This document shows, one piece after another, positions 36,701 through 49,400 of a DNA stretch of 64,000 nt. How positions within the stretch are numbered: position 1 is the stretch's first letter; every line of letters begins with the position of its first letter. Under the pieces are notes generated by a model, which did no database searches, had not been told where the DNA came from, and saw only the letters and a program-made list of their open reading frames with translations. Location of the stretch: assembly GCA_944470555.2 (NCBI GenBank), contig OX104129.1, positions 48,021,998-48,085,997 of the forward strand. The letters are read 5' to 3'. The position numbers were made by a program, and so were the translations under genes. The DNA is from Heterobilharzia americana (Eukaryota > Platyhelminthes > Trematoda > Strigeidida > Schistosomatidae).

Positions 36701-39700
36701 ACATCTGAACGTTTCGCTCTCTGTAGCAAAGTTGACAGCTTTTCATAGAATTCATCTTTTGCACCATCTAAACTGCAGCCGGAGGGTGCGTAGACGGAGA
36801 TTATGAATGGGCATCGGTTGGTCTCACGATCGTTCGCAGCCCTTACAGATCCAACCAGTTAAACAACACATAGCCGGATGTTTACTGGAATCCAGTTGAA
36901 GAGCGTACTTTATGCCTTTCAACTCAGTGCTAAGCTTACACCAGCTAGTCCTCGAGAGCTAGCCACTAGGTCTCTCGATGCCCCTAAGGTGAATTTTGAA
37001 GATTCGCTAGTACAGCCAGATGAGATCAATTTAATAACCACACTCAGGTCCTGTATACGTGTCTCAGAGACAATATACATCCATAGCTCGAGATTCCAGA
37101 GTTCTAGCGAGTGATGGTTGCTGTTCGATTTGACATGGAGTTTGGACATTAAAAGCTTCTACATAAAATCGACGGCAGGGTCTACGGAGACTAGAAATGA
37201 ATGAATGGCTTTAATCGTTAACAGAGGTTGCAGAGTGAGATTGAAGAAGTTATAAGAGGCTCAATACTAGTATCATGAGGTGAAGGCGAAGAAGGAGACA
37301 AAGTTGAGGAGGATAGTTTACATTTAACTGGGTCGTGTGTACTACTGGGAACATACGAACGGCTGACACTTCCTGGCTGCCCACACCATGGGAGATGATT
37401 TCCTCTCAATGTACTTGAAAGAGAAAATGATTTGCGTGACCTTAGAGCCTATTGAACATCTTCTTAAGGCCTAGCTCACACGGCCTTTTGTGGGATGCTG
37501 TTTTAAGATTTGATTGCTCTGACGCTGGCTAGAGAGATCCCATACCGGCTGCCTTGGAAGACCGGTGGGCAAGTGGAGTGTGTTGTTTTTGCGGCCTGGC
37601 TTTTCGTACCGCCCCCTTCCATTGGGAAGGCAGTATTAAAGTGGCACTGCTAGTCATCCAAGGGGAATACCTTACTGCTGTTACATCCTAACCAGCTAGC
37701 AGCAGCAGGACTTAGCCCTCCCATCATAGAGCAGTAACTCATACCACAACGGGAAAAGGGAAGACAGTCGAACTTTTGCCATACACTTCTGAAAGTTATT
37801 GGCTATTTGCTAATGAGGAAGAATATTTTTAGTCCCGCCCGATAAAAGGTTAGTTCGTTTTCTAAAATATATTAAATTCAATCAGAAAATCATTTTTAAT
37901 TTTATTGATTCGAATAATGAATAATGAATTGTCGAGGTTGTCTTTAAGCTGATCTATTCCATAAAATGCCGCGTGAATTTAAATGATACATTAGAAACAA
38001 CGATGTTAAAAATGTCAGATAAGCGGGTCAACTGTCGCATTCTTAAACTGGGAGCTGAAAAGTTAACACATTCATTTTCTTAACACTTCTACCCCACAGT
38101 ATTGGCAATGCATTAATTTTATCAGATGTTTTTAAAAATTAGAGTGAAAGTCTTTTTGAATGAATATGCAGATAAGAATAACATGAATATTTAATTTTCA
38201 GATTGGTGACTGGATACACAATCAAATGAGTATGTGAACAAGAGCATCCATTCTAGTAATGTGTTTTATTTCAGGAATCCTGCTTTCATGTCACCTTTGT
38301 TTGCCGTCTAAGTTACCCTATTCTCTAGACTGTACGTAGTTTGATATTTCAAGGCTTGTACTACCATCTACATGCCTAGATTGGAATAAACAGAAAGATG
38401 GAAATGTTTTAGTTGCATTGTGTCCTCTGAGCTGGGTTGCTTAATTGTGAAGCTTTCATCGTCTTTCTAGACAACATCATCAGCACTAACTTCAATAGGA
38501 CCACCCGGTGGTCGCTGGTTCGAATCCGACCACGGTCCAGATTTTCATCTCACCTTCAGTCATCACCCAGTACAAATTAATGGTAGTAAGACCGCTAACA
38601 TTTAATTCAATAAGAACATTGAACATACATGTGCAAATGCACAGGGTTTCAAGCTTTATCTCACGGATTCTTGGGCCACTGATGATAAGAAGTACTAGGG
38701 CTACAACTACGCAGCCCATTTTCCCAGGTAAAGTTTGCGTAAACAATCACTAATTTGACGCACAAATAAAATTTCCTGATATGATCACTTCCAGTCTTTC
38801 TCGAAATCTACTGTCAGTGCATTCAACCCATCGTACCACAATAGGCACTGATAAAGTGTACGTAAATATCGGTTTAGTACTCTCTATTGTTTGATTTTTG
38901 TCTCTTCTCTCTTCAAAACTCTGTACTTAGTCGCGTTACTGTTCAGTTAGTGGTTTCACTTCAAGTGAGCAGTGCTCCGATGACAACTAGGAACAGCTAT
39001 TATTTAAACCACCTCAAGTGGCCATGTATCATACACAATATGTGTCAATTTAATTCGCCATAGTTTTTGGCCAGTAAACGAATGAGAAGTCAGTAAAAGG
39101 AACAGAAACCTTTTTCAGCCAAACTATGAGAGGAACTCAAACGCACTTCAGACAAATGGATATCGAACACTGGGACCATGGATGAAGCTAAAAATGAAAA
39201 CCAGACCATGTTAAGATTCTAACCAGCAGTCTGTTGATACGACCCAGGTTTTCGTCCGGACGTCAATCTTCACTTCATCATGCAAAATCAGTTTACCAGG
39301 TAGTTTGATCGATTAAAATATGGAGTACTTTTGTATATGCAGCTTACCAATAATCTCATTGCAATCAAAACAGAGTACTAGAGGGTTTACAATGTACAAT
39401 TCAATAATTACATCAAGTGTTTGCCTAGCTTACAAGAAAAACAACTGAGAAATGCTTTTTTAAATGACGGCTGACCAAGTACAGATAAAAACATCCACAT
39501 AAAACCTTCTTACATAATTTCCCAATAGCTTAGTAACTCTTTGTACAACAACCGATGTAACCAGACAGCAAACTGTAGTAACCAATGGAACAGAGACCAT
39601 TAAACTTTTATCCATCTGTAGTGAATTCAGGAGAAATGGACTCATGTACATCTAAAAACAAAATAAAAAGGTATTTTCAATGAAGCAAATTAAGAAATCA

Positions 39701-42700
39701 AAGTAGTGTGGAAAATTTCAAAGCATCTTAATGATGTGGCACTTATATTGGTGTTTTCATCTTTAGATGATTTACAGTAATTGCAGATGATTCTTGACTT
39801 TTGGTAAAAAAAAGAGCACAAAATAACTAGAAAAATCAGACAAGTAAGAGTTGGTAGTCATTTCTTTATGAGTAGTCATTACCTAGAAGTGACTAAGAAC
39901 ACTAGGGCGTAAAATCTGAAAGTATTACAACTTTTTCGCGCACAATTTTATAAATATCGCTGTTTAAATATCTTAAAGGTTATGCTCAACACCGACATCA
40001 CTGATTAGGAGTATTACTAAGTGCCATATCACTCTTAGATGCGTTCAGTTTCTTCCTGTTCCTTCAATTAAGCTTAAAAAAATAGCAGTCCTCTGATTTA
40101 GTTTGAATGGATATACGGAAGAATAGTCGAAATCTAAGTTTTAAAGGTGAAAGCCACAACAAATTCATATATCTGTGGTGTATGAAACAGTACCTTACAC
40201 TTTCGCAGTTAATTCTATATTTAGATTATGTTTTTTAAAAAAATACCTGTTCACATATTATGTTTAGATTTGAAGTGGAAACTATTCTGATATGCTTATC
40301 ATGGTCTCGGTTCACACCGAACTCAAAAGAATATACTACTGAACAACTTGAGTAGTTAGAAACCACTCAGGCTAATCTGTAGTATCTGGCTAGCCAGATC
40401 AGAGTGATCTAAGCACTGGATATCTGTTTTTTCATTTAGGACTGAGCTTATCAGCACTGTACGCGGACAAATTCATTTCACAGAGCCGAATTAGTTCAGA
40501 CCACCTGAATCTGTCAAGCTGATTTACGTGAACCGGTATACCTAAAATAAGTTGACCGATTTGCAAACGATTTACAAATTGCATGATCCACGTCGATGTT
40601 TCTCACGGCTAAGTGGTTTTCCAACTGCCTAACCATAGCGTCAATAGAGTTTCCGTTGCAGTCCACTCAGCTAAGATCACAAAGTGTGACCAATGACATA
40701 AAACTATCACGAACTAGTGGAATATAATACGGAACAACTTGAATAGTTATAAACCACTCAAACCGATGAGCTGTTGAACTCGAATCCAAACAAACGAAAT
40801 GGCCGTCCGGTGTTTAGATCATTTTGACCTGGTTAGAGAAATCTACAACTCAGATTGTTCCGTAGTATATTTCGTAAATTCATGACATTTTTATATTAGG
40901 GATCACACCTTATTATTCTTCTTGGATGGTTTCCAGTGAAAAGCCTGTTGACACCAGGTGGACAGTTGATGAACTACTCAGCTGTGAGAAATTTCAATGT
41001 GAACCGTGCAAATTTGTGAATCCTTTGTATATTTCCTATTTGACCACTTATTTCCATGATGTAGGCGTTCATCTAGTTGGAGACTAAACTACCTCAAGAG
41101 TTTAACACAACACTAAACTACTCCTGAAAACTAGATAATCAGTCTTATTTAGTTTTTAAAGACTATGTAATCTTATTTCAGGAGATATTTACGTTTATCT
41201 AAATTAAAAAAGAACGTTATCACTGTTACAGTCATTTCTCCGCTTTTCGAACAAACAGGTTATCAATAATCTTACAAACCAAATTCCATCAGAATGTTCA
41301 GTTCACTCCTGACTAGCTTTAAGACAGATTTCCTAAAGTACCTTACTGAGAAGCCGTTACCCAGAATATCAGTCGAGTCATGTGTGAAACCAGTTACTTA
41401 TCGGTGACATTAGATGATAATAAGTTAAATCAGCAACCAGCAAAAGTTGGAAATATGAAATGCTGTATTTCGATCACAAGATTCAGTGGTAGCCTTCTCT
41501 TGACGAGATTTAACAGTACTTAGATTGATACTGTGTGTGGTTAAGTACACAATACTCAAAACTTCCAAACGTTGAGAGCATAACTGTCTTCCAGTCCCTG
41601 CTAGTTTTCAATGCCTTTCTAGGTGACGTATATCCACAATTAAAGCTGCCTTTAAATTACTCTCTTCACTATTAACCGCCAAAACAGATACTATGACTTT
41701 AATTAAACATCATTAGTGTTCTTTTTTTCTTTCATTTACTCTTAATTATTTTGAACCATAAAGGTCACTCATAACAAGTTGAAAGTACTTGGCATACTTG
41801 GAGGTGATTTTTATCATAAGTAGATATCGATTGAATAAATACAATTTTCAGGCTTGGCTTTGTTTAGATTAGCCTTCTCAACTATGTGTGATATGGTATT
41901 TTCAGAATAATAGACTTATTATAGATGATATAAAGGCATTTACTTAATAATAAATACTCAAGGCCTATAATGGGTATGTTATAAGTGATATTGTTGAAAT
42001 TAGAAAATACCGGTTGATTGATATTGACGCTAGCCAGTTTTTAGTTGATATCAGTTAGAATCTCCACTTATGAAGAAATATGCGCAACCAGTAACTTGTA
42101 GAGTAATTAAGTTTAGCTGTCTATATCCATAACACCAGATATTAGGAGTAATCACTCCCATCAACGAGCTGAAAGATAAGCTGTATTATCTAAGGGTTAA
42201 AACATCCCTTTCTGAAATCCAAGAAAGTATTTCGCTTACTAAAACCATAGGACAACAGTTTCAGTTTCTATTTTGAGATGGTAACAATGATGAAACGGAA
42301 ATGTTGTCCAACCTACACGGACATAAACTTGTTCCTGAATTCCCTCAACGGAAGTGTATGACTTTTCGTCCGTTGTTTATTCTAGTAAAAGTTCAACCTT
42401 TTTAAGTATATGAAATAAATCACTCAGAATGGTGACTGAATGTGAAATAGAAACCCGGGAAATAGCGGTTTTCGAACCGGCAGCCTTCTCATACTTCCCT
42501 AGCTTACCAGTAAATAATTCCAACGGATATTAATGCCTAGTAGTGTCTAGAATAGCTGGATAATGAACGAATATTATCGAAAGCCTCATTCATAATAAAA
42601 GTTTATAATATGCCTTCTAAAGGAAGGTTTCCATCATAAGTACTTCTAAGGCAGCAATACAAGTTGCGAGAGAAAGCTAGTTAACTTTCCAAAATTCTGG

Positions 42701-45700
42701 ATGGTAACCAATAATAAGGTGATTTGAAATAGCCTTGATTAATCAATTAAACTTAGCTCTTATGAATGACTAAAGTTAGGATACTGTGTACCACCTGTGT
42801 GCACAGCGGTTTAGCTAAACTCCTGCCTCGGTAAATGACAACAAAATGTGATGAGTAATCGGGTTATGTAATTAGATTTCAAGGCGTAGTGTGATAAGCT
42901 AAAGGCTGCCATTCTGAACCCATATCAACAGAAAATCCGTTTTAGGATCAGTCAACATATGCTGCGGATTATGACCCACAAAAATGATTTACACTTGTTG
43001 TTCAGGTCAACAACTTGCAACTAAAAGTTAAGGAAGTCTATGAGCAAATGATCTCAGTACACCAAAACGTAATTTCCCTGGTAAGAACACAGAATTATAA
43101 ATGTTAAAAATTTCAAGAGAATTCACGGAATCAAAACTGCAACAGATTTTGTCATTTGCAACATCTTTTAAATATTGTTAAAAGAATAAATTAAAACTAA
43201 TATATATGAGCACCTAAGATTTGACTCAGTTGGCCGAAACTAATCGGTTAAAGTCAATTCGTACACATGACTAGGTTTTTGGCAGTCAAGTGTCTGAATG
43301 AATAAATTACAGTTCCATAATTCGCTTTCTAAAAGGTAGTCAGAATTCTACTAATTCTTGAGCGCATTAACCAATCCCTGTACAGCAAATAATGAGCACT
43401 TTTTATTAATATCCTGTAATTAGATAAAGCCGGATGATTGTCTCGAATATATTCATAATAAGGACATCATATAAATCCATTTTCAAGCTTATTATGTTAT
43501 ATACCAGTGGTATAAGTGCTGAATACCTGTTTCATTTGTTTTGAATCCATTTGATCCCAACTATATACCTGCAGAAGTCCATTTAATAGAGTCAAATTAT
43601 TCATCTGTAAGAAATGTCTATGTGAGTAATGCTGTCTGCAAATAATTTGTAAACTTTTTATCTAATTCTAGGTTGGATGCTAACTGACTTTGTATTGGGA
43701 AAGAAATCGTACTGATAACGGATGACGGAAAGATAACTTTACACCTTGGAAGAACCTCTGGAGAGAAAGATAAGAGTAGGCGATCAGTGATCTAATTCAT
43801 ATAAGAGTGCAAGTAAAGCTTTTCACGACTTTCTTCAGAAACTTTGAGCCTTTAAACAGCTATACCGTCTATCAATGACTAGTTTAGAATGTAACACTTA
43901 ATATTTTTCAACCTTATGAATGAGTTCCATTTACGGTTGTCATGAAATAAGAAAGTTCTATGGCTTATTAAACTTCAGTGGTCTTAAAGTCTGTCTTCTT
44001 CTCTACATTTCAATTCTTTTTTAAGATTTACTTGAGATCTTTTTAATCTCTACGTTGCGCAGCATATAAGCTTTTTCTACCACCGTTTTAATCAACAATG
44101 ATAAAAATTATGATAATTTCTAATCACCAAACTCAGGAATTCAGTTACTGAACTCGACTGAATCTGTCACCTTACTTTACTCAAATTTCAAGTATCCTTG
44201 TGTATATCTTTTCTTTGAACTTCAGATATTATTAACTTGGTTCTTGTATAAGGTCAGCATACGAAAAATAAAAAATTTTAGTCACAACTGCTTATCAGTA
44301 GGCGGAATTTACAACTTACTAGAATAAAAATCATTAAAAGAACAGAACGATAATACTTACCGCAGAAACAGTTACACTAAGACGCATTATACTGAATGTA
44401 GAACAGCTTAACCAAAATCGTGGTAGTGTAAACCATGCATACCATGGTAAGGTTGCTGAAAGACTGTAGGTTCGTCTTCGTGTTGATTTGGATTTCAAAA
44501 CTGAGGCATTGCAATTGTCACCATTATTTTTTATATTATCATCTATCGTATTAGCCGCTAAATTTTCATCGATTACATCTTAGTGGAAAAGAAAAAGAAA
44601 AAAATTGCTTGTAAGCAGCGTAAAACTTATGACTTCAGTTATTTAGAAAAACTTGAGAAGAAGAAATACATTGCCTAATATTTTTTAGCAAATCATAGGG
44701 ATAAATGTGATGCATAGGCTTCACTTTAGCTTGATAAATAAAAAGCACTAACACTTGATAACCATGACCTTGGTAGGGAATGTTTCACTGATTTAATTAT
44801 CGATACCAAGGCAGTCATTTTTAGTTGGTTGACTACAAAGTCACTGACAACCAGGTGACAACGTTCAATTTCCATACCCTGATTTATACAGTAAGACTGA
44901 ACGCATTTAGTAGAATGGCTCTGTAGTATGCATATGAATCAGTAACTCAGGCTGATTTCTGTACAACATTCATTGAGAATTTTTGTGAAATGAGTGTGGC
45001 AAGTCGTATGATTATTTAGGAGTTCCACTGTTTACAACTGAAAGGAACCGAAATAAACCGGCGCATACCAGGAAACAAGATTGCAACCAGTGTGCCTCAC
45101 ATTCTGCAAATAAAGTAACATTTATTCCACAATGAAATAAGATGCAGATGGAAACTAGGATGAAACTTGAAACTGCACTAATTTCTCACAGTTCAATAAG
45201 TATTCGTACAAAAGAATGTCAGACACTCATGCAGAAATGCACTTAATTCTGGGAATTAAAGAATGTGCAAACGAAAGGACAATAAATGAATCGATTTTCT
45301 GAGAATTCTCTGCCCACAGAAGGATAAATTCATCTATTCCGTTACCCAAGATTCTATTGTCAGTCACAGTTTTCCCGGGCAGCATTGATAAGTTTCAATA
45401 ATGTTAATCGGCTGTCGACTACTACTTGTCAGGTAAAGGAACCACTATGCTTATTACTCCAGATATCGTTTATTTGTGTTTCCAGTCGACGAATTTTGCT
45501 GCTTCCTTTGAACAAGATTTCTGTCAGTTTATTTTCATAATCTTTCGACGCTTCTGAGTGCAGTCTTTTAATGAAGTTCGCAAAATTAATCCAACAAATA
45601 ATATTTATGTACTTGTGTACTGAATTTCCTGAAAATATCTGGATTGCTACACTTTAAGTGAACAACTATTATAAAACGTTATCGATTAGCCCTATGCAAA

Positions 45701-46416
45701 CGGAAAAGAGAATTTTTCGTAATGTTTCTGAATTCTCAATAAGGCTGAGATTAAAGTGGTATTCAGACCAACAAACTCGCTTAGAAACAAGCTTTGTAGG
45801 TTAAAAGATCCTATCGATGAAATTAAGCAAAATAATCTGATTTACCAAATCCCTTGCAATGGTTGCGAGGTCAAGTACATAGGTCAAAGCAATCGACCAG
45901 GGTCGATTAGAATAGCAGAGCACAAAAACTTAGCTAAATCAAGATCCTAATAAGATAAGAAATCTAAAGAAAGCTCGGTTACAGCTCTGCATGCGATGAC
46001 ACACAATCACACAGTAGGATGGGATAGAGTGAAGGGAGAGACTGATAAGTGAATATTTGTTTATCGAATAAACACCAAATACATGTAATAGATAAGGATG
46101 ATTCTGCACCTGTCCCAGATATATGGAGAATACTACTACCCTTGTCATCATAAAGAAGGAGAGAAAATTAGGAATATATAAACTGTCTCAAAGTTGTGGA
46201 GTAACCTGATATGAATATGGACAATAAATTGTATCCGGAACGTTATCCAGTAAATGATACTGTTTCACTGTGTGATATCTCTAATATACAAACCAAAATG
46301 GACTTCGGTGTGTGTGATTACATAATTTTGTCCTAGTAAGTATTGTGATTTTGGCCTGAATACGGCCGATAAGTACTTGTGAAGTGGAATAACATCCTTT
46401 TATTCTGCGAATCTAG

Positions 46417-46482
<66 letters not shown>

Positions 46483-49400
46483 AAACTGTTAGGTGGATAA
46501 TTCATGTGTGATTACCATTCAGGAGGGGATATGGAAAACTGCTGGTTTGTAACAGTGGACTATTCGATGCACATAACTCACTTCTTACAACTAACCTAAG
46601 GTGTAATTTAACTAAGTCTAGTAACACTATTTGGTTGTCTTATAGTGAAAACTGTGTTGAACATTCTGAGGTTTTCAAGTCGTTGGTTTATAATAGGGTG
46701 ATATTTCTACCATCTTTGTGTCTGCTAGCATAATATCTATAAATTATTTTATGCTTATTGTGGGTGATGACTGAAGGTGAAATGAGAATTTGGACAGTGA
46801 TGGAATTGAAACCAGTGATCATCGAGTTTCCATTTCGGTTCTCCATCAACGTTACTCATTATCCAGCAATAATACAACTGTGTTAAACCGCGTCTACGTC
46901 AGATATTGGAATTGGTACTTCATATTTATCAGTTTCTAGATAAATATACACTGTTATTCATGATGGTACTTTCTTCATACCAGCCTCTTCACCGTACGAC
47001 AGCTTAGCAACATCTCTTCGCCCACATTTCTGATCCGATTTCATTAGATCTGATCACAATGGGCTCAATCGTTTGGCTTTTAACATCCATGATTTATGTT
47101 ACTTAAGATGTACAAAGTATCTTTTTCAGCTGAGACGATCAACACTCTATTTCGAACTGAATAATATTTCACTAGCTGAAGTGGTTAAGCTCTATTCATC
47201 TTGATGACTAGGATAGTAATCCAGGACGTGCGTTCCGCCTTATTTGGGACTCGTTAGATGTATGTCTCTGCACCCCACGAGACTCGAACCCAGTACACCT
47301 CGCTTCAAACCCGAAAGTGTTATCCAGTATGCCACGGGTGCACGACAGCCACCTGTTGTGTAACAGGTATCAGTTGTTGTAATGATAATTATAATTTAAG
47401 ACATACTTTACTTCCTACTTAGATTTGCTCATCTTGAAGGTAAATATTTCTGCCTAAGCATAAGGTATTAAGAAAGAGTATTCCTGCAATGGAATACATC
47501 TTCCGTACCTTCTCCAAATCAGTTTTTTGTAAAAAGGACAACTACCAGATTTCAAGGCCACATGACATAAAATATTTACATTGTTTATTTTACTCACTTG
47601 CATAAGCCTGCACTTCTATACGTTGACCGAGTTTCGGTTTACCTTCACGAACACCACAGTGGAAGATAATTATGAACAACGCACCGATCCCGGTGACGAT
47701 TAATGCAACACCTCGAAATATCGGTAGATCTTCAATTGTTATCTTATATTCCAAATTTATTAATGATTGGTTATAAGCATACATTGATTCATTCATTAAA
47801 CGATTTTTATTACCATTGAGTGCACCATCTACTTCGCCTGATGATGCTGTAGCGAGTGTCCTGTTATAGTTAATATTATAATTTATTAATTTCTGACGCT
47901 CTAAATTGGCTTTCTCCGATTCAAAGAAGAAATATGATACAAGTAGAGTGAACATATCACCGATACCACTGAAGAAATACCTTAACGATGCCAATAGTAC
48001 TCGTTCATCGTGTTGATCGGTTAAATCGTTGATAATTGATAAGTGAGGTATTTGTATAGCTGCCCAACCAACCTTAATAAATTTGGTATAACATAAAAAG
48101 TAAGAAAATATATTAGTTCAGTTTGGAGGTTTGTGAGAATGTATTAATTTCAGGTTGGTATTCATCTTGGGCTGTCATCAACTGGAGGAATATTGGAAGC
48201 CTAGGAGCACTGGACAAGTGTCTTGTCCCAGTGTAGGACTCCTCAGCAGCGTGCACTCATAATCTCATCAAGGGTCGAACCCAGGGCCCCTAGGTTTCAC
48301 GTCTAGTACGTTATCATTTGATTGCAACCCAGTAGCTAGATGGTGATGTGCTGGCCGTGGGACCTGAAGGTTCTGGGTTCGATCCCTTTTGGGGTCACGT
48401 GTGCACACTGCTGAAGAGTCCCTTACTAAAACGAAGCAACTGTTCATTACTCCCAGGTTTTCAATGTTCCTCCAACTGATGTCAGTCCATGAGGAATACC
48501 AACCGGAAAATATTTTAAGCTGGTTTGTTTGTTAGTCTCATTTAAAAAGCTTAGTAATAAACATGGCTTATAATTTATAGGCTTTACTTTCATATCCCAT
48601 TAACACTCAGGTTTCTTTTCAACCTTAACCATGATTCTCCTGTAAGAATAAATTCTACCTATTAAGTTGGTCATGCATAGTTTAATTATTAGTACAACAA
48701 CTTTGAAGGATATAAGGGTGTCAAGAAAAGCTTACACCTCTTTAACATTTCAGTGATTAAATTTTTCCAGCTTGATAGTTCAATCTTCACTATTTAATGA
48801 CAATCAGGTGATTTTACCATAATGAACTCCGAAAAGAAGCGATCTCAAAGTGTATCTTCATGATTGGTGCCTCCGTGTCCTTTGAAAACCAATAATAGGC
48901 CGAGTTGTGTTTTGTCATGGTATTCCAAACACATAGTCATCACAACAAGTGGAAGAAGGGGAGATATAAAAAACGTTGAGTACGTTTTAAACTCACAACT
49001 GTTCCCTCATTTTAAATTTAAAAGAACAAGAACAAATATTGGGGCAGAATGAAGTGGATCTATTTTGTTATTTCAGCAGTTCTCATCGGCTGCTTACAAC
49101 CAATAATATTCAAAGTGACAAATTACAATAGAATATTAACGCACTTTAGTTCAATGAGATTAATCCAAACAGGACAACAACATAGAGAAGCAACGAAACT
49201 ATGCGAATAGAAATGAAGTCAATATGTCATGTAGTGATTTCATAAATATCTTGTTAGAACGAAAATCCTCTTGAAAGTGAGATTGGGTCAGAAAAGCCAA
49301 TACTTTGCGACTTGGAATGAGCAACTGCCTAAGTCGATGAGTCGATAGTTTGGTAATAATCAGAAAACAGAATGTATTAAAACACAATGAGAGAAACTCA

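Noticed and set aside
36878..37114. 78-codon plus-strand frame
   Set aside because: Antisense to a non-LTR endonuclease fragment.
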